This document shows positions 8,777 to 15,900 of a stretch of 31,761 nucleotides of DNA, piece after piece. A program made the translations under genes and the position numbers. Position 1 is the stretch's first letter. Each line of letters opens with the position of its first letter. This DNA comes from Promethearchaeota archaeon (GTDB taxonomy: Archaea > Asgardarchaeota > Lokiarchaeia > Sigynarchaeales > SOKP01). Where the stretch lies: contig JAHLWJ010000011.1 in the NCBI GenBank assembly GCA_019057975.1, positions 1 to 31,761 on the forward strand. The letters run 5' to 3'. Below the pieces are notes generated by a model, which had not been told where the DNA came from, did not search any database, and saw only the letters and a list, made by a program, of their open reading frames with translations.

Positions 8777-8922
8777 TAATTATTTGGATTTAAAAATACA
8801 ATAAATTATGAAGCTATGAATATTATTTATTTGTAAATTTATTTAAAGAAGATCAAATGATTATCACTTTTCAATGAAATATTAAAGATAAATTTTCTAC
8901 GATTCTTGTATGGAATGAGTTT

Positions 8923-8942
8923 AAAAAAAAAAAAGAAAAAAA
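8923..8942 (-). terminator. oligo-T terminator after the ECF S-component gene
   Basis: Minus-strand reading gives two T runs (7 and 12) parted by one C, a few bases past the stop codon of the membrane protein gene. Archaeal RNA polymerase stops at such oligo-T tracts without a hairpin. Confidence 0.5.
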
Positions 8943-8948
8943 TAAATT

Positions 8949-9614
8949 TTACCAAAATCCAAATTTCTCATCTAATTTAGGTCCAAATACAAGGAAGTAA
9001 GGAACCGCAAGATCTAATGCACCTGCATATAGATTAATTATAGGAGTAAAAATTAATACTGCTGTTTTCCCTGTAATATCTCCTAGTCCCAAAACCTCAA
9101 GTGTAGCATAATCCAAGTTTTTTATCCCCCAAACTGTAATAAAAAAGAGATAGTTCAAAAATATCATCACTATGATCCTAATAGTTATACTCAATCCTCC
9201 GGTTACTACATAATATTTTGGATTCTTTAATTTTAGGCTATTAGTTGTATCCTTTTCCCATAATTTTAAAATTAAAAAAGGAATTATGATTAAAGGAACA
9301 GTAGCACAAAATTTAAAAACCGGACCTATCCATCCACTTGGATCAATAAGTAACAGACCAAAAGAGCCTGTAACACAACCTATTAATCCAGCATAAGTAC
9401 CAAATACTAAAAAGCAGATGATCCATACCCACGATGTCGGATCAAACATAGCTATTCCCCAACCGGTAATTCTAGATGCATCAATAATAGGTTTGAGCAT
9501 AATTGCCATAACGGTAGATAATGCCCCAAATATGGCCCCTCCAGTAATTTGTAATATCAACTCTGATCTTTTTGATCTAACAGTCTCAATTTCTCCTGCT
9601 CTAACTTCTGACAT
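8949..9614 (-). CDS. ECF-type transporter S component (putative riboflavin/vitamin uptake)
   Basis: 221-residue membrane protein with about six hydrophobic segments. The first, after a charged N-terminus, reads GGAIFGALSTVMAIMLKP, like the opening helix of energy-coupling-factor substrate-binding (S) subunits. The loop FGTYAGLIGCVTGSFGLLLIDPSGWIGPVFKF matches the glycine-rich helix 3-4 region of that group. S components bind a vitamin in the membrane and work with an energising ECF module, which is not in this window. The riboflavin operon lies just upstream, and a shared 11-bp motif precedes both transcription units, so riboflavin is the best guess for the ligand (inference). Start ATG at 9614 with a weak AGGA upstream. 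The S-component call is fairly good; the ligand is uncertain. Confidence 0.6.
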   Translation of the reverse strand: MSEVRAGEIETVRSKRSELILQITGGAIFGALSTVMAIMLKPIIDASRITGWGIAMFDPTSWVWIICFLVFGTYAGLIGCVTGSFGLLLIDPSGWIGPVFKFCATVPLIIIPFLILKLWEKDTTNSLKLKNPKYYVVTGGLSITIRIIVMIFLNYLFFITVWGIKNLDYATLEVLGLGDITGKTAVLIFTPIINLYAGALDLAVPYFLVFGPKLDEKFGFW

Positions 9615-9674
9615 GTTATTTTCCTAACTTTTTTATTTACTATTATTTTTTGAGAATTAGGAATTCCTATTTAA

Positions 9675-9685
9675 ATTTTCGGGTA
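9675..9685 (-). promoter_or_regulatory. shared motif TACCCGAAAAT, copy upstream of the ECF gene
   Basis: Minus-strand TACCCGAAAAT, 61-71 bp before the S-component start codon. The same 11 bases occur 75-85 bp before ribB (13273-13283). The CCCG core stands out in AT-rich DNA. It could be an operator for a riboflavin regulator such as RbkR, or a promoter element; chance is not excluded. Confidence 0.35.
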
Positions 9686-9836
9686 ATAAAGATCTTTAAT
9701 CTGGTCTATTAATTCCAATTTAATATTGAAAATCTTGAAATCTATTAAAAAATATTTAATTAAATATTATTATTAATTTAAATTGACATGGAGAATTTAT
9801 GTTAAGGCATTAATCTTTTCCATTTTTAATGTTTTT

Positions 9837-10071
9837 ATCTACCCATTTTTGGAGAATTAAAAATTAAAATCTCATGAAAATCCAATTTCAATAATTGAAG
9901 ATTCAGCAAATTAAATTGAAAAGAATTTTAAAAGTTCTTTTTTAATTTAACAATTTTTTTTGGTTTAGCATCTAATTCCAACCAATCACTAATGTTCTTG
10001 AGCTGTTTTCTTGAAGATCCACATAAAATCTTTAAGAATGGGAGTAAATCCTGGATGAAATCAATCTGAGA
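9837..10071 (-). pseudogene. duplicated 3' end of rfcL plus its downstream flank (left direct repeat)
   Basis: A second copy of the last part of rfcL lies 11 bp past the arfB stop. Bases 9963-10049 are identical to 13500-13586 (87 of 87). With 10050-10071 added, the match to 13500-13608 has only two transitions in 109 bp. Homology runs on past the rfcL stop: 9837-9863 equals 13434-13460 (27 of 27), and the A/T-rich part between is about 86% alike, with some 57 bp extra in this copy. The copy lacks the rest of rfcL, and an added base near the end shifts its frame, so it is not a gene. It fills most of the 468-bp gap between arfB and the ECF gene; the remaining 9615-9836 holds only AT-rich sequence and the shared motif. 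Confidence 0.85.
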
Positions 10072-10082
10072 TAGAGAATAAA

Positions 10083-10763
10083 TCAAGTAATAAACTCTTC
10101 AATTAATGCTTCAATTCTCTTTATTAAGCAATTAAACCATAATTTTCCTTTTATAGAAGTTGCGTGAAAAGGATCTCCTAAAACACCACTTTTACTAAGA
10201 TTTATTGTTTTCCAATTTGTTAATTTTTTATTCTCATAATTGGGATCCAAAGAAGGAACATATTTTACATCACTTTCCTTCAATTGATTCATTTTAACTT
10301 TTTCTGGAAAAAGATATAACATAATTGATGTTTCAAATTCACCAGAATGACAAATTCCCCCTATATCTGATGTTCTTAAAGTAATTAAATCCTTTTTAAT
10401 TAATGAAAAAGTATTTAAGATTAATATTTTATTCCCTTTTAATTCTTGAATTAAATTTAATGCCCCAACATTACCTCCATGAGCGTTTATAAAAATAAAT
10501 TTGATATTATTTTGAAAATTTGCTAATATATTTTCTACTTGAGCGATAAATTCTTTTTGAGAAATTGACATGGTATTTTTAAAACCATTATGTTCAAGAG
10601 AAATACTAATTTTAATTCCTTTAACAATTTGAATCTTAAAAATTTGAGAAACTGTCTGCGCTATTTTTTTTGCTATTAAATAATCTGTATTAGGAGGAAG
10701 ATGGGGGCCATGTTGTTCAAAACTTCCAATTGGTACAAGAATAAAATTATTCAAATAAATCAA
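10083..10763 (-). CDS. arfB: ArfB-type FAPy deformylase (creatininase family), riboflavin/F420 pathway
   Basis: Creatininase-fold metal hydrolase of 226 residues. Metal and catalytic residues are visible: E16, H18 and D27 in GSFEQHGPHLPPNTD, H95 in NAHGGN, and E142 with neighbours in HSGEFET. In archaea the ArfB member of this family removes the formyl group from the FAPy product of GTP cyclohydrolase III, the second step toward riboflavin and F420. The gene directly follows arfA (21 bp), which supports this over creatininase or mycofactocin MftE. The start is a TTG at 10763 (another TTG at 10754); an in-frame TAG just upstream leaves only a few residues before the GSFEQHG motif, so the N-terminus is shorter than usual. 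Last gene of the riboflavin operon. Confidence 0.82.
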   Translation of the reverse strand: MIYLNNFILVPIGSFEQHGPHLPPNTDYLIAKKIAQTVSQIFKIQIVKGIKISISLEHNGFKNTMSISQKEFIAQVENILANFQNNIKFIFINAHGGNVGALNLIQELKGNKILILNTFSLIKKDLITLRTSDIGGICHSGEFETSIMLYLFPEKVKMNQLKESDVKYVPSLDPNYENKKLTNWKTINLSKSGVLGDPFHATSIKGKLWFNCLIKRIEALIEEFIT

Positions 10764-10784
10764 AGAAGTAAAATTAAATTTTCT

Positions 10785-11540
10785 CTAATTAATAACTGCA
10801 ATCTTTTCTTTATTATTTCCTTCTCTTATTTCCTTCAGACAAATATTTGCTTTCGAGATTGCCTTTAAGATATTTTCTCCGACTCCAATTCCTGCCTTTA
10901 ATTTCCAAGGTTCATGTTTGAATTCAAACAACTTAATTATCTGTTCTATCTCTGAGGGCTGTGTTATAGGAGGGCATATACAAATAAAGTTATCTCCTCC
11001 ATTGAAAAAACATAACGCACCAATTTTTTCAAAGCTCTCCATTAATGACACATACCCCTTATTTAAATTGATGTAATTTGAATAAAATGGATTTTTATCA
11101 GTTGCAATTTTAGTGTAATAATTAATATCTATATGAGCTACTTTAACTTTATCTCGAATAGGAAATTTATGCCCATTGTAAGCAAGAATTTTTTTTCGAG
11201 AGGATTGAGCACTTCCTTGAGAATTTAAAACTTGTGATGCTTCAATTTGGGCATCTAATGGTGTTTCTCCTACTCCTATTCCCATACTTATTGTAATAGG
11301 AAATTTTTTTTCTACTTGTTCAATTATGAATTGATGGTCTTTAATTGACATGTTATTTGAGATAACCATCATATTATCTCGAGAACAATCAAACACAAGA
11401 CATCCATAAAGATTAAATTTCTTCTGAAGGAAGATAAATATTTCTGCAAGAAGAATTTGAATTTTATGTTCTCTATTATTTCCCATTTCCTCCGTATATG
11501 GCCCAAAATTATCAATTTGAATGAGAGTTATTTGAATCAA
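10785..11540 (-). CDS. arfA: GTP cyclohydrolase III (ArfA)
   Basis: 251 residues, close to the family's 250-270. It opens with MIQITLIQIDNFGPYT, the hallmark N-terminus of archaeal GTP cyclohydrolase IIa/III. It also has SRDNMM (residues 53-58), GSAQ, AHIDIN (135-140) and the GGDN motif (181-184) of the second GGDEF-like half, then KAGIGVGEN. The enzyme opens GTP to the formylaminopyrimidine (FAPy) nucleotide, the first committed step for riboflavin and F420 in archaea. Start is TTG at 11540, supported by family alignment; GAGG sits about ten bases upstream, in the loop of an A/T hairpin that includes the end of ribH. It is followed by arfB, the enzyme for the next step. Confidence 0.93.
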   Translation of the reverse strand: MIQITLIQIDNFGPYTEEMGNNREHKIQILLAEIFIFLQKKFNLYGCLVFDCSRDNMMVISNNMSIKDHQFIIEQVEKKFPITISMGIGVGETPLDAQIEASQVLNSQGSAQSSRKKILAYNGHKFPIRDKVKVAHIDINYYTKIATDKNPFYSNYINLNKGYVSLMESFEKIGALCFFNGGDNFICICPPITQPSEIEQIIKLFEFKHEPWKLKAGIGVGENILKAISKANICLKEIREGNNKEKIAVIN

Positions 11541-11541
11541 T

Positions 11542-11565
11542 AAAAAAAAACCTCATTTTTTTTTT
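11542..11565 (-). promoter_or_regulatory. A10-TGAGG-T9 hairpin carrying ribH stop and arfA Shine-Dalgarno
   Basis: On the minus strand ten A, then TGAGG, then nine T. The A and T tracts can pair as a 9-bp stem with TGAGG as loop. The loop contains the ribH stop codon (TGA) and the GAGG ribosome site for arfA, ten bases before its TTG. Could set coupling between ribH and arfA, be an internal oligo-T terminator, or be a slippery tract. Confidence 0.4.
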
Positions 11566-11987
11566 GATATATTTATACGTCTTATCATTTTAACTACGGC
11601 TTCTACAGAGCGACGAGCAAAATCTTCAATTCTCTCAACAGCTTCTACTCTCGTCATTCCAGGTCCTGAAACACCTAAAGCAACAGGCTTACCATATTCT
11701 AATGATAAATCTACGATTTTTCTAGCCGCGTGTTGAGCAACTATTTGATCATGGTCAGTATCTCCTTTTATTACGGCTCCTAAACATACTACACCTTCAA
11801 TACCCTCCTTTGACAATAATGTCTTTATAGCTAAAGGCATGTCAAAACTACCCGGAACTTTAAAAACTTCTACCACATTACAACCAAGAAAATTCGCATG
11901 TTCCACGGCTTTATTTAACATATTTTCCGTAATATCATAATGAAATTCTCCAACAACTATTCCAATATTTATTTTTTCTTCACTCAT
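11553..11987 (-). CDS. ribH: 6,7-dimethyl-8-ribityllumazine synthase
   Basis: 144 residues. The frame is open to 12026, overlapping ribC, but the ATG at 11987 has a strong Shine-Dalgarno sequence (GGAGAGG) six bases away and begins [16 protein letters not shown], the normal family start. Conserved parts: [12 protein letters not shown] (substrate-binding turn), [14 protein letters not shown] with the catalytic-region His, and [11 protein letters not shown]. The enzyme condenses dihydroxybutanone phosphate (from RibB) with the ribitylaminopyrimidine to form lumazine, the substrate of RibC; in related organisms it makes large capsid-like or pentameric assemblies. It lies 16 bp after ribC in the operon ribB-ribC-ribH-arfA-arfB. 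The C-terminal lysine run is coded by the A tract of the downstream hairpin. Confidence 0.93.
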   Translation of the reverse strand: MSEEKINIGIVVGEFHYDITENMLNKAVEHANFLGCNVVEVFKVPGSFDMPLAIKTLLSKEGIEGVVCLGAVIKGDTDHDQIVAQHAARKIVDLSLEYGKPVALGVSGPGMTRVEAVERIEDFARRSVEAVVKMIRRINISKKK

Positions 11988-12003
11988 TATATTACCTCTC
12001 CAT

Positions 12004-12477
12004 TTATGATTTAATTGGCCCAGCATCAGGATATCCTTGTCTTAATCCCTTTCCAGCATTTTTTTGGAGCCAATCTTTTTCAAATAATAATTTTATTATA
12101 TTTTGAGCGTGTTCTCGCGCTCTATTATCACATACTTTAATTAACCCTTCTGGCGTCTCTGCCTCGTCTTCATGAACAAAACATTCGATAATGTGTTTTC
12201 CTGACATTAATTGGCACACAATTATTCCTTGACTCGCTTCGTGAGCACAAACCTTATCTTTCTCATCTGGACCAGGCATTCCTAGTGCTATACACATCTC
12301 ACAATCGTATTTATCAAAAAGAATCTTACACGCAACAGGTAAATCCTTCATCCCTGGAACTGTATATCTAATTAGATTTATTTTACTTGTTGTATTTTCA
12401 ATTTCATTTATTGCCATCCCTCCCATATCGACGCGTGCAAAGGTTGTGTCCGCAATACCAACATTAAATCTGCTCAA
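12004..12477 (-). CDS. ribC: archaeal riboflavin synthase
   Basis: 157 residues, the archaeal homopentameric riboflavin synthase, which is related to lumazine synthase and not to bacterial RibE. Characteristic stretches: [17 protein letters not shown] at the N-terminus, [32 protein letters not shown] and [13 protein letters not shown], then RAREHAQN. It dismutates two lumazines to riboflavin and the pyrimidine that re-enters the RibH reaction. Start ATG at 12477, only 4 bp after the ribB stop, so translation is likely coupled. This enzyme type is a clear archaeal marker for the organism. Confidence 0.94.
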   Translation of the reverse strand: MSRFNVGIADTTFARVDMGGMAINEIENTTSKINLIRYTVPGMKDLPVACKILFDKYDCEMCIALGMPGPDEKDKVCAHEASQGIIVCQLMSGKHIIECFVHEDEAETPEGLIKVCDNRAREHAQNIIKLLFEKDWLQKNAGKGLRQGYPDAGPIKS

Positions 12478-12481
12478 TTTT

Positions 12482-13198
12482 TCACCTTGAAAGAAATTTG
12501 TTATATGCTTCTACAATTTCATTTCCCTCAATCATTACTAAATCATTCTTCTGCGCATATTGTTTTGCTTTTGCTATTGAAAGAGCTCTGCCGGTGGTTC
12601 CATCTAGCATTTCACATAAAACTGAGACGGGCGAAAATCCGCCGATGTAAGCTAATGTTACACTTAACTCGGTGTGTCCTAATCTTTCTTTTACCAAATT
12701 TCTTCCAGCGATTAATAGATGTGTATGACCTGGAGCTCTAAAATTTGAACCAAAAAGATCTTGATAATCCTTAATATTTCCTCCATTACGGTAAATTTGA
12801 TCTCCAAGTTTTCCAAATTCTTGAATTGTTAAAGCACGATCAATATCTGTAATACCAGTATAAGTATCAATATGGTTAATAGTTACTGAGAAAGATGGCT
12901 TATCACCATAGGGTGCGGCAATATCAGGTGCTAATTTGCTAAAAATTGAATATTGATCTAAAACATTTGAGTAAATTTCTGCCATAAAAGGTAAACCCAA
13001 TTTTTCAGCAACAATAGCATGCATCGCAACGCAAATCAATCCACCTGCATCGTGACGTAAACTATATACATGTCTTGGAGTTACTTTTTCCGCCAAACAA
13101 ACTAAATCTACTTCTTCTTCTCTACCATCAATATCATAAATTAAAACAAATTTCCCACTTGCCAAATCTCTAATCGCTGAATTAATATTTTTTTTCAT
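12482..13198 (-). CDS. ribB: 3,4-dihydroxy-2-butanone 4-phosphate synthase
   Basis: 238 residues, stand-alone RibB of the archaeal kind (no fused GTP cyclohydrolase II). Active-site loop DGREEEVDL at residues 24-32, TGITDIDRALTI at 114-125, FRAPGHTHLL at 153-162, HTELSV at 175-180 and the CEMLDGTTGRA stretch near the C-terminus match the family. It converts ribulose 5-phosphate to the four-carbon unit of lumazine, with formate release. It is the first gene of the riboflavin operon. The start ATG at 13198 has no Shine-Dalgarno sequence. The 281-bp region before it, up to the rfcL stop, holds the TACCCGAAAAT motif and the right copy of the direct repeat; no FMN riboswitch core was seen. Confidence 0.94.
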   Translation of the reverse strand: MKKNINSAIRDLASGKFVLIYDIDGREEEVDLVCLAEKVTPRHVYSLRHDAGGLICVAMHAIVAEKLGLPFMAEIYSNVLDQYSIFSKLAPDIAAPYGDKPSFSVTINHIDTYTGITDIDRALTIQEFGKLGDQIYRNGGNIKDYQDLFGSNFRAPGHTHLLIAGRNLVKERLGHTELSVTLAYIGGFSPVSVLCEMLDGTTGRALSIAKAKQYAQKNDLVMIEGNEIVEAYNKFLSR

Positions 13199-13272
13199 GT
13201 AAAATGCACTTATGTTTTTTTAATTTTTTAAGTTTTAATGCTGTATAAAGGAAAATTATATCAATATTAAAT

Positions 13273-13283
13273 ATTTTCGGGTA
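13273..13283 (-). promoter_or_regulatory. shared motif TACCCGAAAAT, copy upstream of ribB
   Basis: Same 11 bases as at 9675-9685, here 75-85 bp before the ribB start and in the same orientation. Flanks are AT-rich in both copies but do not align well. Candidate operator of the riboflavin operon. Confidence 0.35.
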
Positions 13284-13433
13284 TGATGAAAATTAAAATA
13301 CACATTTTAGTTCAATAATTAAATTTAGATTTATGACGATTATGATGAAGAAAAGAAATATATTAATCTTTTAGCAAAATTTATTGAGGAACTTTTAGTT
13401 TTTATCCTATACTTTTACATAATTAAAGTTTTA

Positions 13434-13608
13434 ATCTACCCATTTTTGGAGAATTAAAAAGAATTTCAAATGATCTTTTTTATTTTAACAACTTTTTTTG
13501 TTTAGCATCTAATTCCAACCAATCACTAATGTTCTTGAGCTGTTTTCTTGAAGATCCACATAAAATCTTTAAGAATGGGAGTAAATTCTGAATGAAATCA
13601 ATCTGAGA
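13434..13608 (-). repeat. right direct repeat: native rfcL 3' end and downstream flank
   Basis: Partner of the copy at 9837-10071, in the same orientation. It covers the last 43 or so codons of rfcL, the stop codon and 46 bp beyond. The spacing between equivalent points is about 3.6 kb, and the enclosed segment is exactly the riboflavin operon with its upstream region. Confidence 0.85.
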
Positions 13609-14832
13609 AATCTTATATTTTTTATTTAATTTCTCATTCAACTCTTTTTGGGTACCGGTAATAGAAAAATAACTGCCTGTAGTATATCTTGGGAAATCTA
13701 CTCTTCGAAAACCTTTCGCTTCAGGAGTCTCTTTTCTAGATAACGCAACACCTCCAGCGAAGAGGTCAAAAAAATAAGGCAATAAACCCCAATACTGAGT
13801 AATACGGATTCTACCAAAGATTTCGTCCGCTAATGAGAGATTTTCATAAGCATTGACAAGTTCTCTATTAGTCTTTATGAACGTTGGAAGATTTTCATTG
13901 ACCCATTTATACAAAAAATTATAATCAACATCAGATTTATCAGTCAAGTTTCGAGCTTCTCTTAAAGAAGATACTTTAAATAAATCCCTAATTAAGGTGA
14001 AAATTTCTTCTAAAGAATCTCTACGTAGACTAAGAATAAATTCTTTAACATCTCCTTCTACCTTGCCCTGGCTAATTCCTTGAATATCATTAATTACACC
14101 CCGTAAATCCCCGTTATTCTTATCAATTATTAATTCTAGATCTTCTTCTTTGAGTTGGGTTATATTCTCCTTTCTTAAAATATTATGAACAATTTTTAAT
14201 ACCTCTCTTTTGGGTAATGTATGGACTTCAAATCTACGAATTTTATTATATAATGGTTGGAGACTTGTTTTATATTCATTGGAACACATTATAATGGGAA
14301 ATTGAGTATTTTGAACTAAATCAATAATAGTTGGCACTGCCCCCCTATCTTGAACACCATAAATACCATCTACTTCATCAATAAGAATTATTTTCTCTTT
14401 AGATTCAGTTATAAAATCCATTATTCCTCGTGATTTACTAGTTTCTTTCAATCTCTTCTCTAAGGTTGCTCTCGTTCGTGTATCAGACGCATTTGTTTCT
14501 ATAACCTCCATATTTAAATCATTTGCCAGTGCAAATACAATTGATGTTTTTCCAATCCCTGGGGGGCCTTCTAAGAGAACTGCTGCTTTTTCTGACGCAA
14601 TTTGAATATATTCTTTTTGTTCCTTTTCGATAACTGTTTTATTATACTCTCTTATCTTTGCATTTTCATTATTTACTCTTTTTCTTTCAATAAAGAAATT
14701 CTTAATAAAATCAATTAATTCTTCATCAAGTTTTACTCTTTGACCACTTACTCTCGCAGTAGATAAAGCCATTTCTTTTAGGCTTTTCGGGCGATACTTT
14801 TCAACATATGGCAATTCAACAGTTTTAGGCAT
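13480..14832 (-). CDS. rfcL: replication factor C large subunit
   Basis: Clamp-loader large subunit, about 450 residues. It has the VEKYRP box near the N-terminus, Walker A GPPGIGKT (about residues 89-96 from this start), NASDTRTRATLE, Walker B LIDEVDG and sensor-1 MCSNEY. With the small subunits it opens the PCNA ring and loads it on primed DNA. Start: the ATG at 14832 has GGTGA five bases upstream and gives MPKTVELPYVEKYRP; a GTG at 14841 abuts the previous stop but is less likely. Two oddities: about 40 extra charged residues separate the N-terminal box from Walker A, and no PCNA-binding (PIP) box is visible at the C-terminus. Its 3' end is duplicated at 9837-10071. Third gene of the clamp-loader cluster. 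Confidence 0.93.
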   Translation of the reverse strand: MPKTVELPYVEKYRPKSLKEMALSTARVSGQRVKLDEELIDFIKNFFIERKRVNNENAKIREYNKTVIEKEQKEYIQIASEKAAVLLEGPPGIGKTSIVFALANDLNMEVIETNASDTRTRATLEKRLKETSKSRGIMDFITESKEKIILIDEVDGIYGVQDRGAVPTIIDLVQNTQFPIIMCSNEYKTSLQPLYNKIRRFEVHTLPKREVLKIVHNILRKENITQLKEEDLELIIDKNNGDLRGVINDIQGISQGKVEGDVKEFILSLRRDSLEEIFTLIRDLFKVSSLREARNLTDKSDVDYNFLYKWVNENLPTFIKTNRELVNAYENLSLADEIFGRIRITQYWGLLPYFFDLFAGGVALSRKETPEAKGFRRVDFPRYTTGSYFSITGTQKELNEKLNKKYKISQIDFIQNLLPFLKILCGSSRKQLKNISDWLELDAKQKKLLK

Positions 14833-14841
14833 TTTATTCAC

Positions 14842-15888
14842 CTACAAATATTGACTAAATAAACAGAATTTAGATAATAAAGCAGATATTTGAATATCAC
14901 TATCTCTTCCATTAAGTGCCCTAAAATCAGCATCGGCTATTAGATTGATCATTTCACTTCTAACATATTTACTTAGAGGTAATTTATTAATCTCATTAAG
15001 TAATAACTTGAATAATTCATGAGTTGTATATTTATATTTAGAGAGAATTTTGCGGGCTAACTCTCTTGATTTTGGAAAATCGCCCTTCAATGATATTAAT
15101 AGAAGACTCCTTATTAGGTCATTTTGAAATCTTTGAGCATTTTCATATAAAACAGTTTTATCAATTTTATTTCCGGTAACGCTACTTAGTTGCAAGATAT
15201 CTATCGCTTGAAATATTCTACCTTCGGATATTTTATACAATATTTCAATACTTTCATCAGAAAACTCCAATGATTCATTATCGGCAATAATGTTCATTAA
15301 ATTTCCAAAGTGTTCAATCCTAACACGAGGAATTAAAAATATTTGACATCTACTTATGATCGGATCAATAATGCTTGAAATTTTTGTAGTAATTAAGATC
15401 ATTCGACAATTTGAACCATAAATCTCCATTAATCTTCTAAAACCTTGTTGGTTACTCCCTAAAGCTTCAAAATTTTTTATAACTAAAATTTTAAAGGGTG
15501 CGGCTCCTAATACTTTCAATTGAGCAAATGGTTTAACTTTAACTTGGATAAAAGCTGGTGTTGTAATTCGTCTTCCTGCAGTACTCCCTATTTTACTCGT
15601 TGATATATATGCTTCTGCTCTTGCTTGTTTTCTTTCTTCTTCACTTAAAGGAACTTTCGCATAAACTAATTTAAAATTTGCTCCAAATTCTGTACCCAGA
15701 AACTCTTTTGAAAATAAGGTTGCAAGAGTAGTTTTTCCAATACCTTCAGCTCCTATGAACAGCAAATGTGGGAAATTTTTCTGCGCTATAATATTCTTTA
15801 AAGCTTTTTTAATCTCTGTTCGACCACAAATTTGGTCTAAATTCTTTGGGTAATATTTAATTCTCCATATAGGGATTTCTTCAGTCAA
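14842..15888 (-). CDS. degenerate replication factor C small-subunit paralogue
   Basis: 348 residues, homologous to RfcS: YYPKNLDQI in place of the usual EKYRP box, an intact Walker A GAEGIGKT (residues 46-53), and an SRC motif at 179-181. The Walker B position reads ILVIKNFEA (134-142), with no DExx acids, so ATP hydrolysis is probably lost. About 40-50 residues (roughly 77-130, rich in basic residues, including RRITTPAFIQVKVKP) are inserted between Walker A and B. Human RFC3/yeast Rfc5 likewise combine a non-catalytic site with a longer region there, and the MEIYGSNCRMIL stretch is close to theirs. It probably fills one fixed place in a heteropentamer. TTG start at 15888, 12 bp after rfcS; its stop meets the rfcL start region. 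Confidence 0.82.
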   Translation of the reverse strand: MTEEIPIWRIKYYPKNLDQICGRTEIKKALKNIIAQKNFPHLLFIGAEGIGKTTLATLFSKEFLGTEFGANFKLVYAKVPLSEEERKQARAEAYISTSKIGSTAGRRITTPAFIQVKVKPFAQLKVLGAAPFKILVIKNFEALGSNQQGFRRLMEIYGSNCRMILITTKISSIIDPIISRCQIFLIPRVRIEHFGNLMNIIADNESLEFSDESIEILYKISEGRIFQAIDILQLSSVTGNKIDKTVLYENAQRFQNDLIRSLLLISLKGDFPKSRELARKILSKYKYTTHELFKLLLNEINKLPLSKYVRSEMINLIADADFRALNGRDSDIQISALLSKFCLFSQYL

Positions 15889-15900
15889 AATTCCAAATTC

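Noticed and set aside
10083..10763. Creatininase or mycofactocin MftE assignment
   Set aside because: Same fold, but position directly after GTP cyclohydrolase III in a riboflavin operon favours ArfB.
11988..12026. Longer ribH start overlapping ribC
   Set aside because: The ATG at 11987 has GGAGAGG at the right distance and matches the family N-terminus.
13199..13433. FMN riboswitch before ribB
   Set aside because: None of the conserved RFN-element helices or its G-rich core could be found; the region is A/T tracts plus the short motif.
10083..13433. Complete mobile element between the repeats
   Set aside because: No integrase, transposase or terminal inverted repeats; only metabolic genes, so only the direct repeats are claimed.
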